A stretch of DNA of 64,000 nt from Corylus avellana (lineage: Eukaryota; Streptophyta; Magnoliopsida; Fagales; Betulaceae), in assembly GCF_901000735.1 (NCBI RefSeq), contig NC_081551.1, positions 3,310,745-3,374,744 of the forward strand, written 5' to 3'. Of this stretch, positions 45,690 through 56,935 are shown one piece after another. Made by a program: the position numbers and the translations under genes. How positions within the stretch are numbered: the first letter of the stretch is position 1; each line of letters opens with the position of its first letter. The notes under the pieces are model-generated. The model was not told the origin of the DNA and searched no databases. It saw only the letters and a program-made list of their open reading frames with translations.

Positions 45690-47155
45690 GTACTCCACAT
45701 AGCCTAACAATAGCTCATTGAGGCACTCAAATCCTTTCACCTCAGCCTTCATGGCTCTTAACAGCATAGCTAGGCGGCTCATAGCGTCAGCTACCTACTT
45801 GGTTAAGGTTCCTCTGGCTGTTGATAAACTTCAGAGCTTGATGGTTCGTGTAGAGGGTGAAGTCTCATTGAATAAAGTTGTGCTCCCATACCTTCAATGC
45901 TCTCAGAATAGCATAGAGTTCTTGTTCATATCTTGACCACTTCTGCCTTGTCTTTCGGAGCTCCTCACTGAAAAACTCGACCGGCTTACATCACTCAACC
46001 TCGAACAATTTGTCGAATACGGTAAAACTAGTACCGTTGCTGTACATAGCTTCTCTTTGATGAGTTTGAAACTCCGCTCGGCTTTTTCATCCCAATTGAA
46101 CTTCCCTTTCTTCATACACTTGGTGATAGGGACTACAATATTGCTAAAATTTCGAACAAAGCTTCGATAGAAGGTTGCTAACCCATGAAAACTCCTCACT
46201 TCTCTCACTATCTTGGGTGTATGCCATTTTTGGATTGCTATCACCTTTTCTTCATCAACTTGAATCCCATCTGAACTAATTATAAATTCGTGGAAAAGTA
46301 GTTGGTCCATCATGAAGTTGCACTTCTTCAAGTTGACGAACAATTTGTTATAATGGAGGGTCTCCATTACATTCCTTACATGATCCATGTGTTCTCCTGT
46401 GTTACGACTGTAAATAAGAATATCATCGAAATAAAACTACAATGAATTTACTGATGATAGGTTTCAATACTTGGTGCATGAGTTGCATGAATATGCTTGA
46501 TGCATTTGACAATCCGAATGGCATAATCATTGACTCGTAGCGTCCTTCTTTAATCTTGAATGCAGTCTTGCATTCATCTCTTGGTCGGTTACGGATTTGA
46601 TGATATCCGTTTCTTAAATCGATCTTCGAAAAGATCTTAGCTCCTGACGGTATATCAAACATATTGCCTATCCGATGGATAGGATGCCGATACTTCATCG
46701 TGATCTTGTTGATAGGTCGATTGTCCACAACACATCTGCCAACTACCATCCTTCTTTGGTACAAGCAAGGCTAGCACGACACATGAGCTCATACTCTCCC
46801 GCCACTGTCTCCTCTGCATTAGCCCCTCTAACTTGCTCTTGCAAAATTTCATTCTCCTTGGAGCTCATCCGGTAGTGTGGAAGTTTAGGGAGGCTAACTC
46901 TAGGCACTAAGTCAATGCAATGCTTGATATCTCTCATAGGTGGGAGTCCCTCGGGCATCTAGTGAAGTCTCGGAACTCTTCTAACATCAATGATCAATCG
47001 CACCTGCTTGGGAATGACTTTTTGGCTCTTGTTATTTGGAGAGCCTTGTTAATTAAAGTTAAATTTGAAATAGAGTAGTAGTTTGTTCTTTTTATTAGTT
47101 TTTTCAAATGTTTGAAGGAAAGCAGAATTTGAAGAGCTCAATAGGAATGCTCTTA
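45690..47155 (-). mobile_element. Ty3/gypsy pol fragment inside the chimera's leader intron
   Basis: On the minus strand, from about 46958 to 45740, pieces in different frames read [71 protein letters not shown], a YFDD-type catalytic site shifted by one base near 46420, [19 protein letters not shown] and an RNase H start ([10 protein letters not shown]). This is RT plus part of RNase H of a chromovirus-like element. Several frameshifts and stops, and no LTRs or integrase, show a dead fragment. The flanking intron sequence resumes the H3.3 pattern at about 47160. Confidence 0.88.
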
Positions 47156-47333
47156 GCGGAGTGGGTTTTAAAGATTTAAATTCTGAAATTTCGTAAAATT
47201 TGGATTTTCTTTGGTTCTTTCATTTTTTTTCTTGGCAATCAAACAGAAAGTCAACGTTCAATTATATAGAGTGCAAGACCGAAGCATAGAGAATGAGATT
47301 GTGGATGATTTTAATTCTGGTATTTTCTCGCAG

Positions 47334-47756
47334 ATGACCCGTACAAAGCAAACTGCTCGCAGAAACAAAAAGCCTCGCAGGAAGCAACTCGCAACCAAGG
47401 TTTGTAATTTTCGATCAAACTCGTATTCTCCAGGTCAAAATAAACGTGTTAGTTCTTTGTTGTTCATTGTTTACACACAGGCTGCTTTTAAGGATGACTT
47501 GGAGGGTTATAGAGCCATGTCGTCCATCCTTAAGACCCAGTTCGGGAATATTAACTTGATGTTAGAGGCCACCTTTATGGAGGGCTACCGTGCTGGGTTT
47601 GACAAGCTCAAGAGGATCCTTAAAGAGAATCACCCAGAGATTGACGTATCCAATTTTGAGGTACACGACTTTCCCATGCCGCCCGAAGCCTTGAAACATC
47701 TTCCTTCTGCAAACCAAGTTTCATGTGACTCGCCGGCCATCTCCCCCCAGCCATGA
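47334..47756 (+). CDS. Histone H3-tail/unknown-domain chimeric gene (e), 113 aa
   Basis: Coding exon 1 (47334-47399) follows a TCTCGCAG acceptor like that of H3.3 and encodes MTRTKQTARR, NKKPRRKQLATK, a 22-codon relative of the H3 N-terminal tail. The intron 47400-47480 is GT-AG, at the same codon as the first coding intron of H3.3 and with matching intron sequence (TTTGTAATTTTC; TTACACACAG). Exon 2 (47481-47756) starts AAFKDD, where H3 has AARKSA, then continues GYRAMSSILKTQFGNINLML, EATFMEGYRAGFDKLKRILK, ENHPEIDVSNFEVHDFPMPP and a tail ending SPAISPQP. K4-, K18- and K23-equivalent lysines are kept. K9, S10 and two residues of the T11-K14 stretch are changed or lost. The histone fold is absent, so it cannot form a normal nucleosome core. 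An unspliced read-through is also open across the intron. Function unknown. Confidence 0.7.
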   Translation: MTRTKQTARRNKKPRRKQLATKVCNFRSNSYSPGQNKRVSSLLFIVYTQAAFKDDLEGYRAMSSILKTQFGNINLMLEATFMEGYRAGFDKLKRILKENHPEIDVSNFEVHDFPMPPEALKHLPSANQVSCDSPAISPQP

Positions 47757-48930
47757 TTTTGTCCTTCTCTACTTATTCTGCGTCTTTGGTATGAATTGAA
47801 ACACTTTTCCTGCCCATTTCTGAGTTCTTTACGTGTATAATGTTTTAAAAAAATTTTGACTCCACGCCCAACGGGAGCAAGAAGAAGAAGAATGGCAAGA
47901 GTATGCTTATGTGTAATTATGGGTTTAAAACCATATTTTGTGGGTGGCTTGGGTTAGATGTTAATTTGGTGAGTGCGAAATCCAAAAGTTGTTCTTGGTG
48001 TTTTGATGAAGATTTTGAAGAGCATGGATGTTGCCAAAAAATTAAAAAAAAAATCATTCGGTTCTTGGTGGGAGATGTTAATTTGGTGGAAAAAAAAGTG
48101 GCTTTTGTGTTATATATGATTCTGGTAACTTCCTTGATATGCTAAACTTGATGATATAAGGGCAAGTAAGCCTAAGATTGAGGGGGTGGAAATTGGTTTG
48201 GTTTGCTCTAACTTGCTCTCCCTCTTTGGCCATGTTCCCAGAATCGAAGGATTGTTTACATATATTTCGACTTGATGAATCAAAGGAATGTTTTCACCAC
48301 TGACTTTGAGTGTAACCTCGAGTAAATGGGACAAAGTTGTAACTAGAAAATCGATTGTTTAAGAAAAATAAAGTGGTCCGATTAGGATAATCAAATCTCA
48401 AGTAGTGAAATCTGGGCAGGTCGAGGCTGTGAATAAATTTAAATGCCAAATGAAAAAACTTTGAGCCTAAGAAAGGCCATACAAAAGTTTCTAAGCTAGC
48501 CATGAAGGGCAATCTCGTGGCCATTTATAGCGGGCTGATCATTTTGGCCCATAGTATGCGGATGGGGGCCTTAGTTTCCCCGCTTTACGTTGGACCCGTG
48601 GTTAACTTGGTGATGCTTATAAAAAAGAGGAGAGACCTTGGCATCGATTGATAAACGATTTTGCCTATTTTTGGCTCTATACTATTCATCACATTTTTTT
48701 ATTTTTTTAATATTCTCTTACTTTTTACATCATATCAATCATTTTTTATTATTATTCATATAAAAAAATCATTACAAAACAAAATTTTTTCATTTTTTCA
48801 TATCAAACATTCTTACTTTTTCATTTTTTTTAAAAAAATATTCTTATTTTTTTTTTTTTCACATCAATCACTTCCTGCTACAGTATCGAACCAAAATTAA
48901 AACAAAATCGCTTATCAAATGAAGCCCTTA
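47757..48930. other. 3' flank of the chimera and AT-rich repeat
   Basis: 47757-48620 parallels 32170-32630. 48640-48930 is an AT-rich element with ends ATTGATAAACGATTTTGC and AAATCGCTTATCAAATGAAG, probably a MITE related to 40805-41060. No gene. Confidence 0.55.
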
Positions 48931-49383
48931 TAGCATTCCCAATGGAGAAGTTATATTTTTATGTAAAATGACTTTTCAAAACTCACTTTTATCTAATTTA
49001 GCTAAACCATTTTTAAATGTCTCTACATCCGATTAGTTATATTTCTATCTATTCTATTAAAATATTATTAAAAGTAAGAAAAGTTTTGAGAAAAAGAGAA
49101 CATGTGAGCGGAAAAATGAGAAAATTTTTGGAAAAAAAAGAATATGCAGAGAAAAAGTAGGAAAAGATTTGGAAAAAAGAGAAAACATGTGAGAGAAACA
49201 ATGAAAAATAAAATAACTCCCTTGAAAAGTATTGCTACATTTAGCCTTTTTTTTTTAGCTCTTCCTATCAAATATCTATTTTACTTTTTTTTTTTTTTGT
49301 TAATCCAATGTAGGAGCTTTTTTAAACATTTGAATAGCTATTTTAGATAAAAGTAATATTTGGCTCTTCCATTGGAAATGCTC
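48931..49383. mobile_element. PIF/Harbinger-type MITE
   Basis: TAGCATTCCCAATGGAGAAG at the left and CTTCCATTGGAAATGCTC at the right form inverted repeats. TTA flanks both (48928-48930, 49384-49386). The interior matches 17271-18032 without its nested element. Confidence 0.85.
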
Positions 49384-49389
49384 TTACTA

Positions 49390-49975
49390 TTAGTTCTTGA
49401 TGTAAACTAGCTATTTTTACAACATCCAATCACCATGTGACACATCATTAATTTAAAAAAAATGCAAAAAATAAAAATGAGAACAATTACACCAAATCAA
49501 AATGAGAAAGAGAAAACAAAAATCTCGTAGCTAGCGAGACCCAGGCCAGACTCAAGATGCCTGAGTATGGCGTGGCTGGTGTGACCCATGGGTCTAGCCG
49601 GCTGTGACTCGCCTCAAAACCCTCTGTGATCCGCTTCAAAACCAATTTCTAATGTTCCAAAACCAGTTTCTAATGCCTCAAAACTCGATTTTGTATTCAA
49701 AACTAAAATTTAGAGGTGAAAGGTTAATCTTTTAGGAATTTTATCACCCTAAAAGCCGAAAAAAGTGACTCACGGCGCCGGAGAAGGTAACTCACGGCTG
49801 GGTCACAGCTGTGACCAACCGTGAGTCACCCACAACTGGGTGGTTGGGTGTATTCTCTGAAGTTCTTCTCTCTTTGAGTTCAAATGAGCTCAAATCTAGT
49901 GTATTTTGATTCAAGTTATTTTTGTGCACTTTTTATGTTTTTGCTTATGTGTCAGTTATTGATTGGGGATTGTAA
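49390..49975. repeat. Diverged relative of the 5521-6190 repeats
   Basis: GAGAACAATTACACCAAATC and GGGTCTAGCCGGC correspond to the ~210-bp units at 5521-5960. AGGTGAAAGGTTAATC and TTTTTGTGCACTTTTTATGT correspond to the start of the ~1-kb repeats. The order is the same, so this is a dispersed compound repeat. Confidence 0.7.
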
Positions 49976-50091
49976 AAATGAGGTTTTAAGGCTCATCCTG
50001 ATATAAGTTTAACTCAAAAAAGAGTAATTCTATTTAGTAACTAAATATGTTATACTCATATAATAAAAATAACGTGACAATGAAAATTCGA

Positions 50092-50282
50092 GAAATGCTA
50101 TGGGTCAATAAATTTTTTATAATTTGTCTATATTTTCCTATAAATTCAATAAATCAACCATTAGATTTGTAAAGTCTACCATTGACTTATGTAGGTTTCA
50201 CATAAGTTTATAAATCTAATACTTGATTTGTAAGATGAGATGGATCAAATATGAAGAAAATATTGATCCCTAGTATTTCTTT
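50092..50282. mobile_element. Possible foldback MITE
   Basis: GAGAAATGCTATGGGTCAAT on the left and AAGAAATACTAGGGATCAAT read inward from the right. Internal phrases around AAATCTAAT also mirror. No clear target duplication. Confidence 0.55.
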
Positions 50283-50556
50283 AAAAATTAAGTTTAAGTT
50301 TCTTTTACAAATATTAATTTTTATTGTCATATTATCTTGTATGAAACATGAAACAGTCTACTAAATAACATTACTTTATAAAAGAGAGATGTGTTGGACC
50401 ACCTTTATATTTTATTGTCGCTTTTGGTGGTGTAATTCAAATTATGTAAGAGAGATCATGTTTAATCCACTTGTAAATCAATCTTAATATATATATATTT
50501 TAAAATAAGGGTAGATTGAGAGTATGTAAGAAAAATATTAAAAGAATACAAAATAG

Positions 50557-50696
50557 AGTAGTGATTTAGGGAACACCAGCGTGTATGAACAGTGTGCACG
50601 CCAGTGTTCATATATTATAAAATCTTATTTAATAATATAATATATGAACACTGGCGTGTACACTGTTCATTCACGCTAATGTTTCCTAAATCACTA
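50557..50696. mobile_element. ~140-bp near-perfect foldback element
   Basis: TAGTGATTTAGGGAACACCA and the inverted TAGTGATTTAGGAAACATTA begin two arms of about 60 bases. Both contain GAACAGTGT and CGCCAGTGTTCATATATTA. The loop is AT-rich. The whole segment can form a long hairpin. Confidence 0.85.
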
Positions 50697-51010
50697 CTTA
50701 AAAAAATAACATTTCTAAAAAATTTTAAAAAATTTGTGTGTATTTTATTATTTTTTTTCGTTATGACATTAACACCTAGTTATAGATCACATAATTTCCA
50801 TGTATATTTTAAAAATAAACGTGACTCTAATGATAGAGGTCACATATTTTGTTAATTTTACTAAAAATAGTGGATTGAATTTGGACAAAAAAAGAAAAAA
50901 AACTTGTCGCAAATTAAATGCCACGTTAACTTCCGTGCAACAAATGCTAACCTTCCTAAATCCAAACTACTACGCAACCAAAATAACATCCGAAAACGAG
51001 AAAAAGTTCA

Positions 51011-51268
51011 ATTAACTTCAGCCAATAGAAATCTAAGATTCAGGCATCACGATCCGCGTCACCCCTCAAAACCTCATCTTCGCCGTCCACTTCAGTCGAG
51101 AAAACACAAATCATAACCTCATTCGCCGTCCGATCTTGTACAGAGAAAACACACAGATAGTGCATTATATCCGTCCGATCCCGACTCACGCGCTATATAT
51201 AGACCTCAACCTCTGGCCTTTACAAATCTTTGGTTCGTCGAGAGAGTTAGCGACAGAATTGTTCAGAG
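51011..51268 (+). promoter_or_regulatory. Histone H3.3 promoter and leader exon
   Basis: CCAAT box (51022-51026), the plant histone octamer in reverse orientation (GATCCGCG, 51051-51058) followed by GTCACC, GCCGTCCACTTCAGTCG, TATA box at about 51193-51201, and a leader ending CAGAG before GTAAGT at 51269. The leader intron (51269-51741) begins TTTACTTTCTTCC and ends TTTCTCGCAG. Leader introns are usual in plant H3.3 genes. Confidence 0.82.
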
Positions 51269-51723
51269 GTAAGTTTACTTTCTTCCTTTCTCTATTTTTG
51301 AAACTTAGGGTTTTCTATTTCGGTTGTAGATTGAAATTGAAATGGTTTCAATTGAAAGTTAGGGTTTTGAAACTTTCTTGCTTCAGAAGGTGTATGTATG
51401 CTTTCGTTAATTAGTTGATAAGCAAGGATTAGTATTGTGAGATTTTATTGGACTTTTGTTGTTTGATGTGGTTGATTTTTCTGAGAGGTCCTCTCCTGTT
51501 TTGCGAATGTTTGGTTGGTTGCCGAGAAAATTTTAGATCTATCATTCTCTGGCTTCTACTCAATTAGCGGGTTTTAAAGATTTAAATTCTGAATTTTGGG
51601 AAAATTTTGGAGGACACGAGAAGTATTTGGATTTTCTTTGTTTCTTTGGTTTTTTTTTTTTTGGTAATCAAACAGAAAGTCAACGTTCAATTATATAGGG
51701 AATAAGATTGTGAATGATGTTAA

Positions 51724-52454
<731 letters not shown>

Positions 52455-53745
52455 GCGATGCGCCTCAAATGGGGAGACTGGCTGCGCACGGTGGAGGAAA
52501 TTGAATATGCTTTGGTTGATGTGGAATATGCTTTGGTGGTGTCTTTGTTTTGTTCTCTCTCTATTAAAATTCTGTTAGGTAGCTTGATGTAGGTCTAGTA
52601 TTGAGCTGTAGTTGATATGGAAGGAATATTTGTTAACAGGCCAAAGACTTTTGTGTAATGATGCCTGGCTGGGATTGGTGGTGTGATGTTAATGGGGTGT
52701 TTTGTTTCTGGGAATGGTGGATCTTTAATGGGTGTGTATTGCTGTTAATTTTGTTTTCTGTGGATGTGTGCAGCCACAATTATGTGTTGGACAACCTCTA
52801 TTGCATCTAATCTAGTTTAGTTTGTTATTCTTAGAATTGGGGCTCTTTAATTTGTGTGTTTGTCTGATTATATGCCGCGTTTGATACCTGGTTGGTGAAA
52901 AGTGAATAAACAATTGTGTTGCGGTGTGGTGGAAGATGATGACAATGAAGTTGGTTTTTTTGAAGTCGCGTACCAGTTGTTTTGTTTGTACTTTGGGTTG
53001 AATGTATACCACACACTTCATAAAAGCCGTCTATATATACTCTTTAATGATTCATTGGTGGGGGGCGAATGCGTCTTGGTTTTTGGGGTTCGGTTCCTCT
53101 TGCCCTATTGCTGGGGAGGAGTGGGGGTTCTGTTTATTGCTGCGTAATGGGTATGATCGTGGGTGTATTGGTTGGGTGGCCCTGTCAAGTTGTTCGTAAC
53201 AAATTACCATTTTATGTTATAGCCCAAATTACAATGTTCTTTTGAACTTTAAAAAGTTGTACATCACCTTGTTAAAACAAGCAGAAAAGCTCATCATATG
53301 TAATTTTAAATACTATTGCTTTTATTATGTAAATGCTTCCTTCATTTATCACTTATCCGTAACTACAAAATAAATAATAAAAGATGGCTTGTCTTCCGCT
53401 TTCTCAAACCGATGTCCCTGCAAAACTCAGATTCCACTCTTGGAATCTCCTTTTCTGCATCCCATTCCGCTAGCACATGCTCTGCTTTTCGTGCCACGTC
53501 CTCCCTCTACCTCCCATAACTTTTTTCAACCCACAAGTACGGGTGTAAATCAGCCTGGATTTAATAGGGTGTATATATTTTTAAAGAGAGCGACTTAGGT
53601 GTACTTATTGCACAAGTCATCTTTTGTGTTACCAATTAAATGCTGACACATCAGCTAATTTCAGTAAGTTTATACTTAAAACAAAGATACAACCACGTCA
53701 AATTATACTTTATATAAAATAAAAAATTATTTTTTAAAAAAAAAA
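52455..53745. other. H3.3 3' flank
   Basis: The 3' UTR probably extends a few hundred bases (T/G-rich sequence, AATAAA-like signals). Several overlapping short ORFs between 52800 and 53600 have no recognisable content. Confidence 0.5.
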
Positions 53746-53749
53746 ACAG

Positions 53750-54205
53750 ATTTGAAGGGGTGGCCAACCCACTTGGGGTGGGTCGTCGGCCACCCCATAG
53801 GCCATGTGAGTGGCCGGCGAGCCACCCCAGATCCGATTGGGGTGGCCGGCGAGCCACCCCAGATCCGGTTAGGGTGGCCGCGCATGGCCTATGGTAATCA
53901 GATTTAGGGTAGCTCGCCAGCCACTCCCATGGCCTATGGGGTGGTTGGCGAGCCACCCCATGGCCTAGCGGTGGCTTGCGCGGCCACCCCCATGGGCTAG
54001 GGAGGTGGCGCGTCCACCCCATCCAGGCCATGGGGTGGTCGCGCGGGCCACCCCTAGGCCTAGCCACCCCATAGGCTATTGTGGTGGCCGGGCGGGACAC
54101 CCCCTGGCCTTGGGGGTGGCCGCCCAGCCATCCCTAGGCCATGGGGTGGTTGGGCGGCCACCCCCATGGGTTGGGGGTGGTGGCCAGCCACTACTGGGTG
54201 GCTGA
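53750..54205. repeat. GC-rich GGGTGGC/GCCACCCC repeat block
   Basis: Dozens of variants of GGGGTGGCC and GGCCACCCC alternate in both orientations, with phrases such as GGCGAGCCACCCCAGATCCG repeated in tandem near 53815 and 53850. Strong contrast to the AT-rich flanks (a poly-A tract at 53735). Long ORFs on both strands here are products of the composition. Confidence 0.85.
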
Positions 54206-54640
54206 TATCTTATTAGCGTTTTTAATTTTTAATTTTTTTTTTAACAGAAAAAATTGATAAAACCTGATAATGGTTTGATTTTATTTTGTTATTATGCTCC
54301 AAGGTGACAACTCTTCATTGGTGGGCACAAAAGGGAGGTTGTGCAACCACCCTATATAAGTTATTGTTATTTTTAAAAATGTAAATGTAATGTTTTAATT
54401 TTTTTATGACAACCACAACAAAGCTTATGATCAACTCTAGTGCTCTTCATCCAATCCGACTTAACTATAGCATAACCTAACTCTATCATAGCATTAGTAT
54501 AACATAAGGTGACTAATATTAATAAGATTGATTAATCTTATTTTGAGAGTCGAACTCTCATCTTAGTTCACCTCTAATACTATAAAATTTTTTTTGAGGT
54601 CACTAGAAAGAGGACACTTTAAAACACCACCACACTGATA
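54206..54640. other. Non-coding spacer
   Basis: AT-rich. No features recognised. Confidence 0.5.
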
Positions 54641-55240
54641 ATCCATGAAGTGTATGCTTCTAGCGTCAAGTTTAGTGCCCTCTCACTTGAGGGCCATAGC
54701 CGGCCAAATTGATGCGGCACGCCGACTGTTCGACCAAATGCTAACGAATGACATAGTTACTTGGAATGTTATCGTTACCGGGTATTGGCAAAAGGGTTTC
54801 TTGAAGAGTCGACGACGTTGTTCAGTTTCGTGCCTGTGACTCTCTGAGGAATTTGGTGTCTGGCAATTCCAAGATATCTGGGCTTGTAGAGCACGAGAGG
54901 GTCGAAGAGGCTTTGAAGTATTTCCAAGCAATGCGTTAATTTATGCGTAAGAATGCTGTTTCTTGGACGGTTATGATTAGTGGGTACGTGGAAAATGGAG
55001 GAATCGATGAAGCGAGGGAATTGTAGAAGCAGAACTGGAGAATTCAGAGTCCTGACATTGTTTCCTGAAACACCATTATTGCTGCACTTGAACAGCGTGG
55101 CCTCGACGAGAAAGCTCTAGCCCTTTTCCATCAACTGATTTTGAATGGCTTTGAACCAGATGGGGTAGCCGTAGCATTTCTTGGATTATTTTCCGCTGGC
55201 TGCGTGCTGTGTCTACTCAAACGCGGAATTAGGGGAGATA
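54641..55240 (+). pseudogene. Pentatricopeptide-repeat (PPR, PLS-type) pseudogene fragment
   Basis: Pieces in different frames show PPR repeats: GQIDAARRLFDQM and TNDIVTWNVIVTGYWQKG (54690-54800), KNAVSWTVMISGYVENG and IDEAREL (54950-55022), then PDIVS, stop, NTIIAALEQRGLDEKALALF and GFEPDGVAVAFLGLFSAGC (55050-55200). Stops and frameshifts interrupt it, and no start or complete repeat array remains. Intact relatives are usually organelle RNA-editing factors. Confidence 0.8.
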
Positions 55241-56315
55241 GCGGCTAAGAAAATTAGGGATTTGGATTCTCATAGTTAAGGGGCTCACTGGGCCTGGGCA
55301 ATGGCCGACAATAGAGTTTGACAAAGTCTCACCGCCAAAGAGAAAAAGAGTCACACCTCACAAAGAGAAACCTCATCTAGCTAGAGTATCTCAATGAGAT
55401 AATATAATGTCCATTCATTTCTTTTAAATTGTTAAAAAAGAACACTCTCTAACCCTAATTTTTATTGACTTTGGCTCAAATCTATTATTGAATTACAAAA
55501 TAACTTAAAATATAAAATAAATACTAATAACCTAAACAAAGAGTCTTTTTTTTTTTTTTTTTTTTAAGGAGGCATCTAAATAGAAAATAATAACTGAATG
55601 ATTTGGTTGTAATCAGTCCACTTGAACTGTGAGTTTACGGTTCTAACAACTTTAGCAAAATACAAGGCAAAATTTGATTCTTCAAATATCTCCTTATCTT
55701 CAATATATTTGAGTTTGACTCGTGGATAGGATCATAGGGTTGTTGAGAAGCATCCTTATTTCCAATAGCATCTATGTGACTCATTGCATTTGCTCTCTCG
55801 AAGAGGTATATAGAGTTCGACCTTAATTGAGATAAATGGGTGAAATAAAAAACTTTAGTTTTAACAAAAGATTGGGGCTTGTTGTTTAAGAAATGTGAGA
55901 GCTTTTTATTGGGGTTACTCGCCCAAACAAGGAGCGAGTTGTTGAGACTTGTTCAGGCAGGTGAGCCCTATAAAAGCTCTCTCCCTTTTGCTGATTAAAT
56001 TGCTAACAATTTTGATTAAAAAAATTGCTAGGGATCCAAAGGAGTGGGGAGAGCTTCAAATCAAGAACTAAGGAACATGTTGATACGGATTTTCGCACAA
56101 TCGGACTAAACGATGGGTAACTGCAAAATTGAAAAGACGACTAGAGTCATGTCGGGAAGCCTCCAATGTTTTTATGCCGTACATCATTAGTCTTATTTAC
56201 CCTTCCTACATGATTTTGGAAGTGTATCCCTGTCTTACATTCTTTGATTTTTGGGGATTTTGGAGATGGCCTTTCTTGATTTATCAGCCTCATAATGGAC
56301 ACTTAGCTTTGTAAC
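55241..56315. other. Non-coding spacer
   Basis: Nothing recognised, apart from a TATAAAAG-like site near 55970 in a C/T-rich context. Confidence 0.5.
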
Positions 56316-56874
56316 TGTTGGGTCAAATTTCGGCTTATTTGGGCCCAGTACTAATTTACCGGCCCATTCCCCATACTCGGTCATTTTTACTGTTCAAAAC
56401 AAACTCATGTTCGGCAGGACAGCTTTATTTGGTTGTATTATTGACACTCGGCCATCAAGCTCGGCCAACCGAGCTTGAGGTAGGTACCGAGTATTACTCT
56501 CGGAAATATTAGAATGTCAGAAATAAATATCTTGTTTTAGTATATTGTCAACACGTGGACCCTCGGTAAGTCCGTAGTGTTAGATGAACAGGAACAATTC
56601 GATGCCTATAAAAGGGGGCTCCCCTCTCATTATTTCGGTAACTTCTTTTAACCCTCAGATTTGAATACTTGCTTATCTTTTCCTTGATATATAATCTTCC
56701 AGTTCATCTTCCTTTTGAACAACTTGACTAACTTAGGCATCGGAGCTTACACCGCCCGGACAACGCCAGCAGCTTTGATCTCTTTTTCTTATCTCATTCT
56801 CAGCTCAACGTTCGGTAATCACATATTGTGCTGGTCCCTTTTCCCACGTCATCATTCGGAAAACTGCTTCAACA
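56316..56874 (+). repeat. 5' LTR (559 bp)
   Basis: Starts TGTTGGGTCAAATTTCGG and ends GCTTCAACA, with TGTTG/CAACA inverted ends. A TATA box (CCTATAAAAGGGGG) lies at 56605-56618. It is followed at once by the primer-binding region. Confidence 0.85.
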
Positions 56875-56875
56875 G

Positions 56876-56895
56876 TTTGGCGCCGTCTGTGGGAA
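56876..56895 (+). other. Primer-binding site
   Basis: TTTGGCGCCGTCTGTGGGA directly follows the LTR end. This sequence is common at this place in plant gypsy elements. Confidence 0.85.
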
Positions 56896-56935
56896 TGATT
56901 TTTTATCGGTTCTTACTAATCTCTTATATTCCGAT

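Noticed and set aside
53651..54205. Long Pro/Arg/Gly-rich ORFs on both strands
   Set aside because: Explained by the GGGTGGC/GCCACCCC composition. No start context or homologue.
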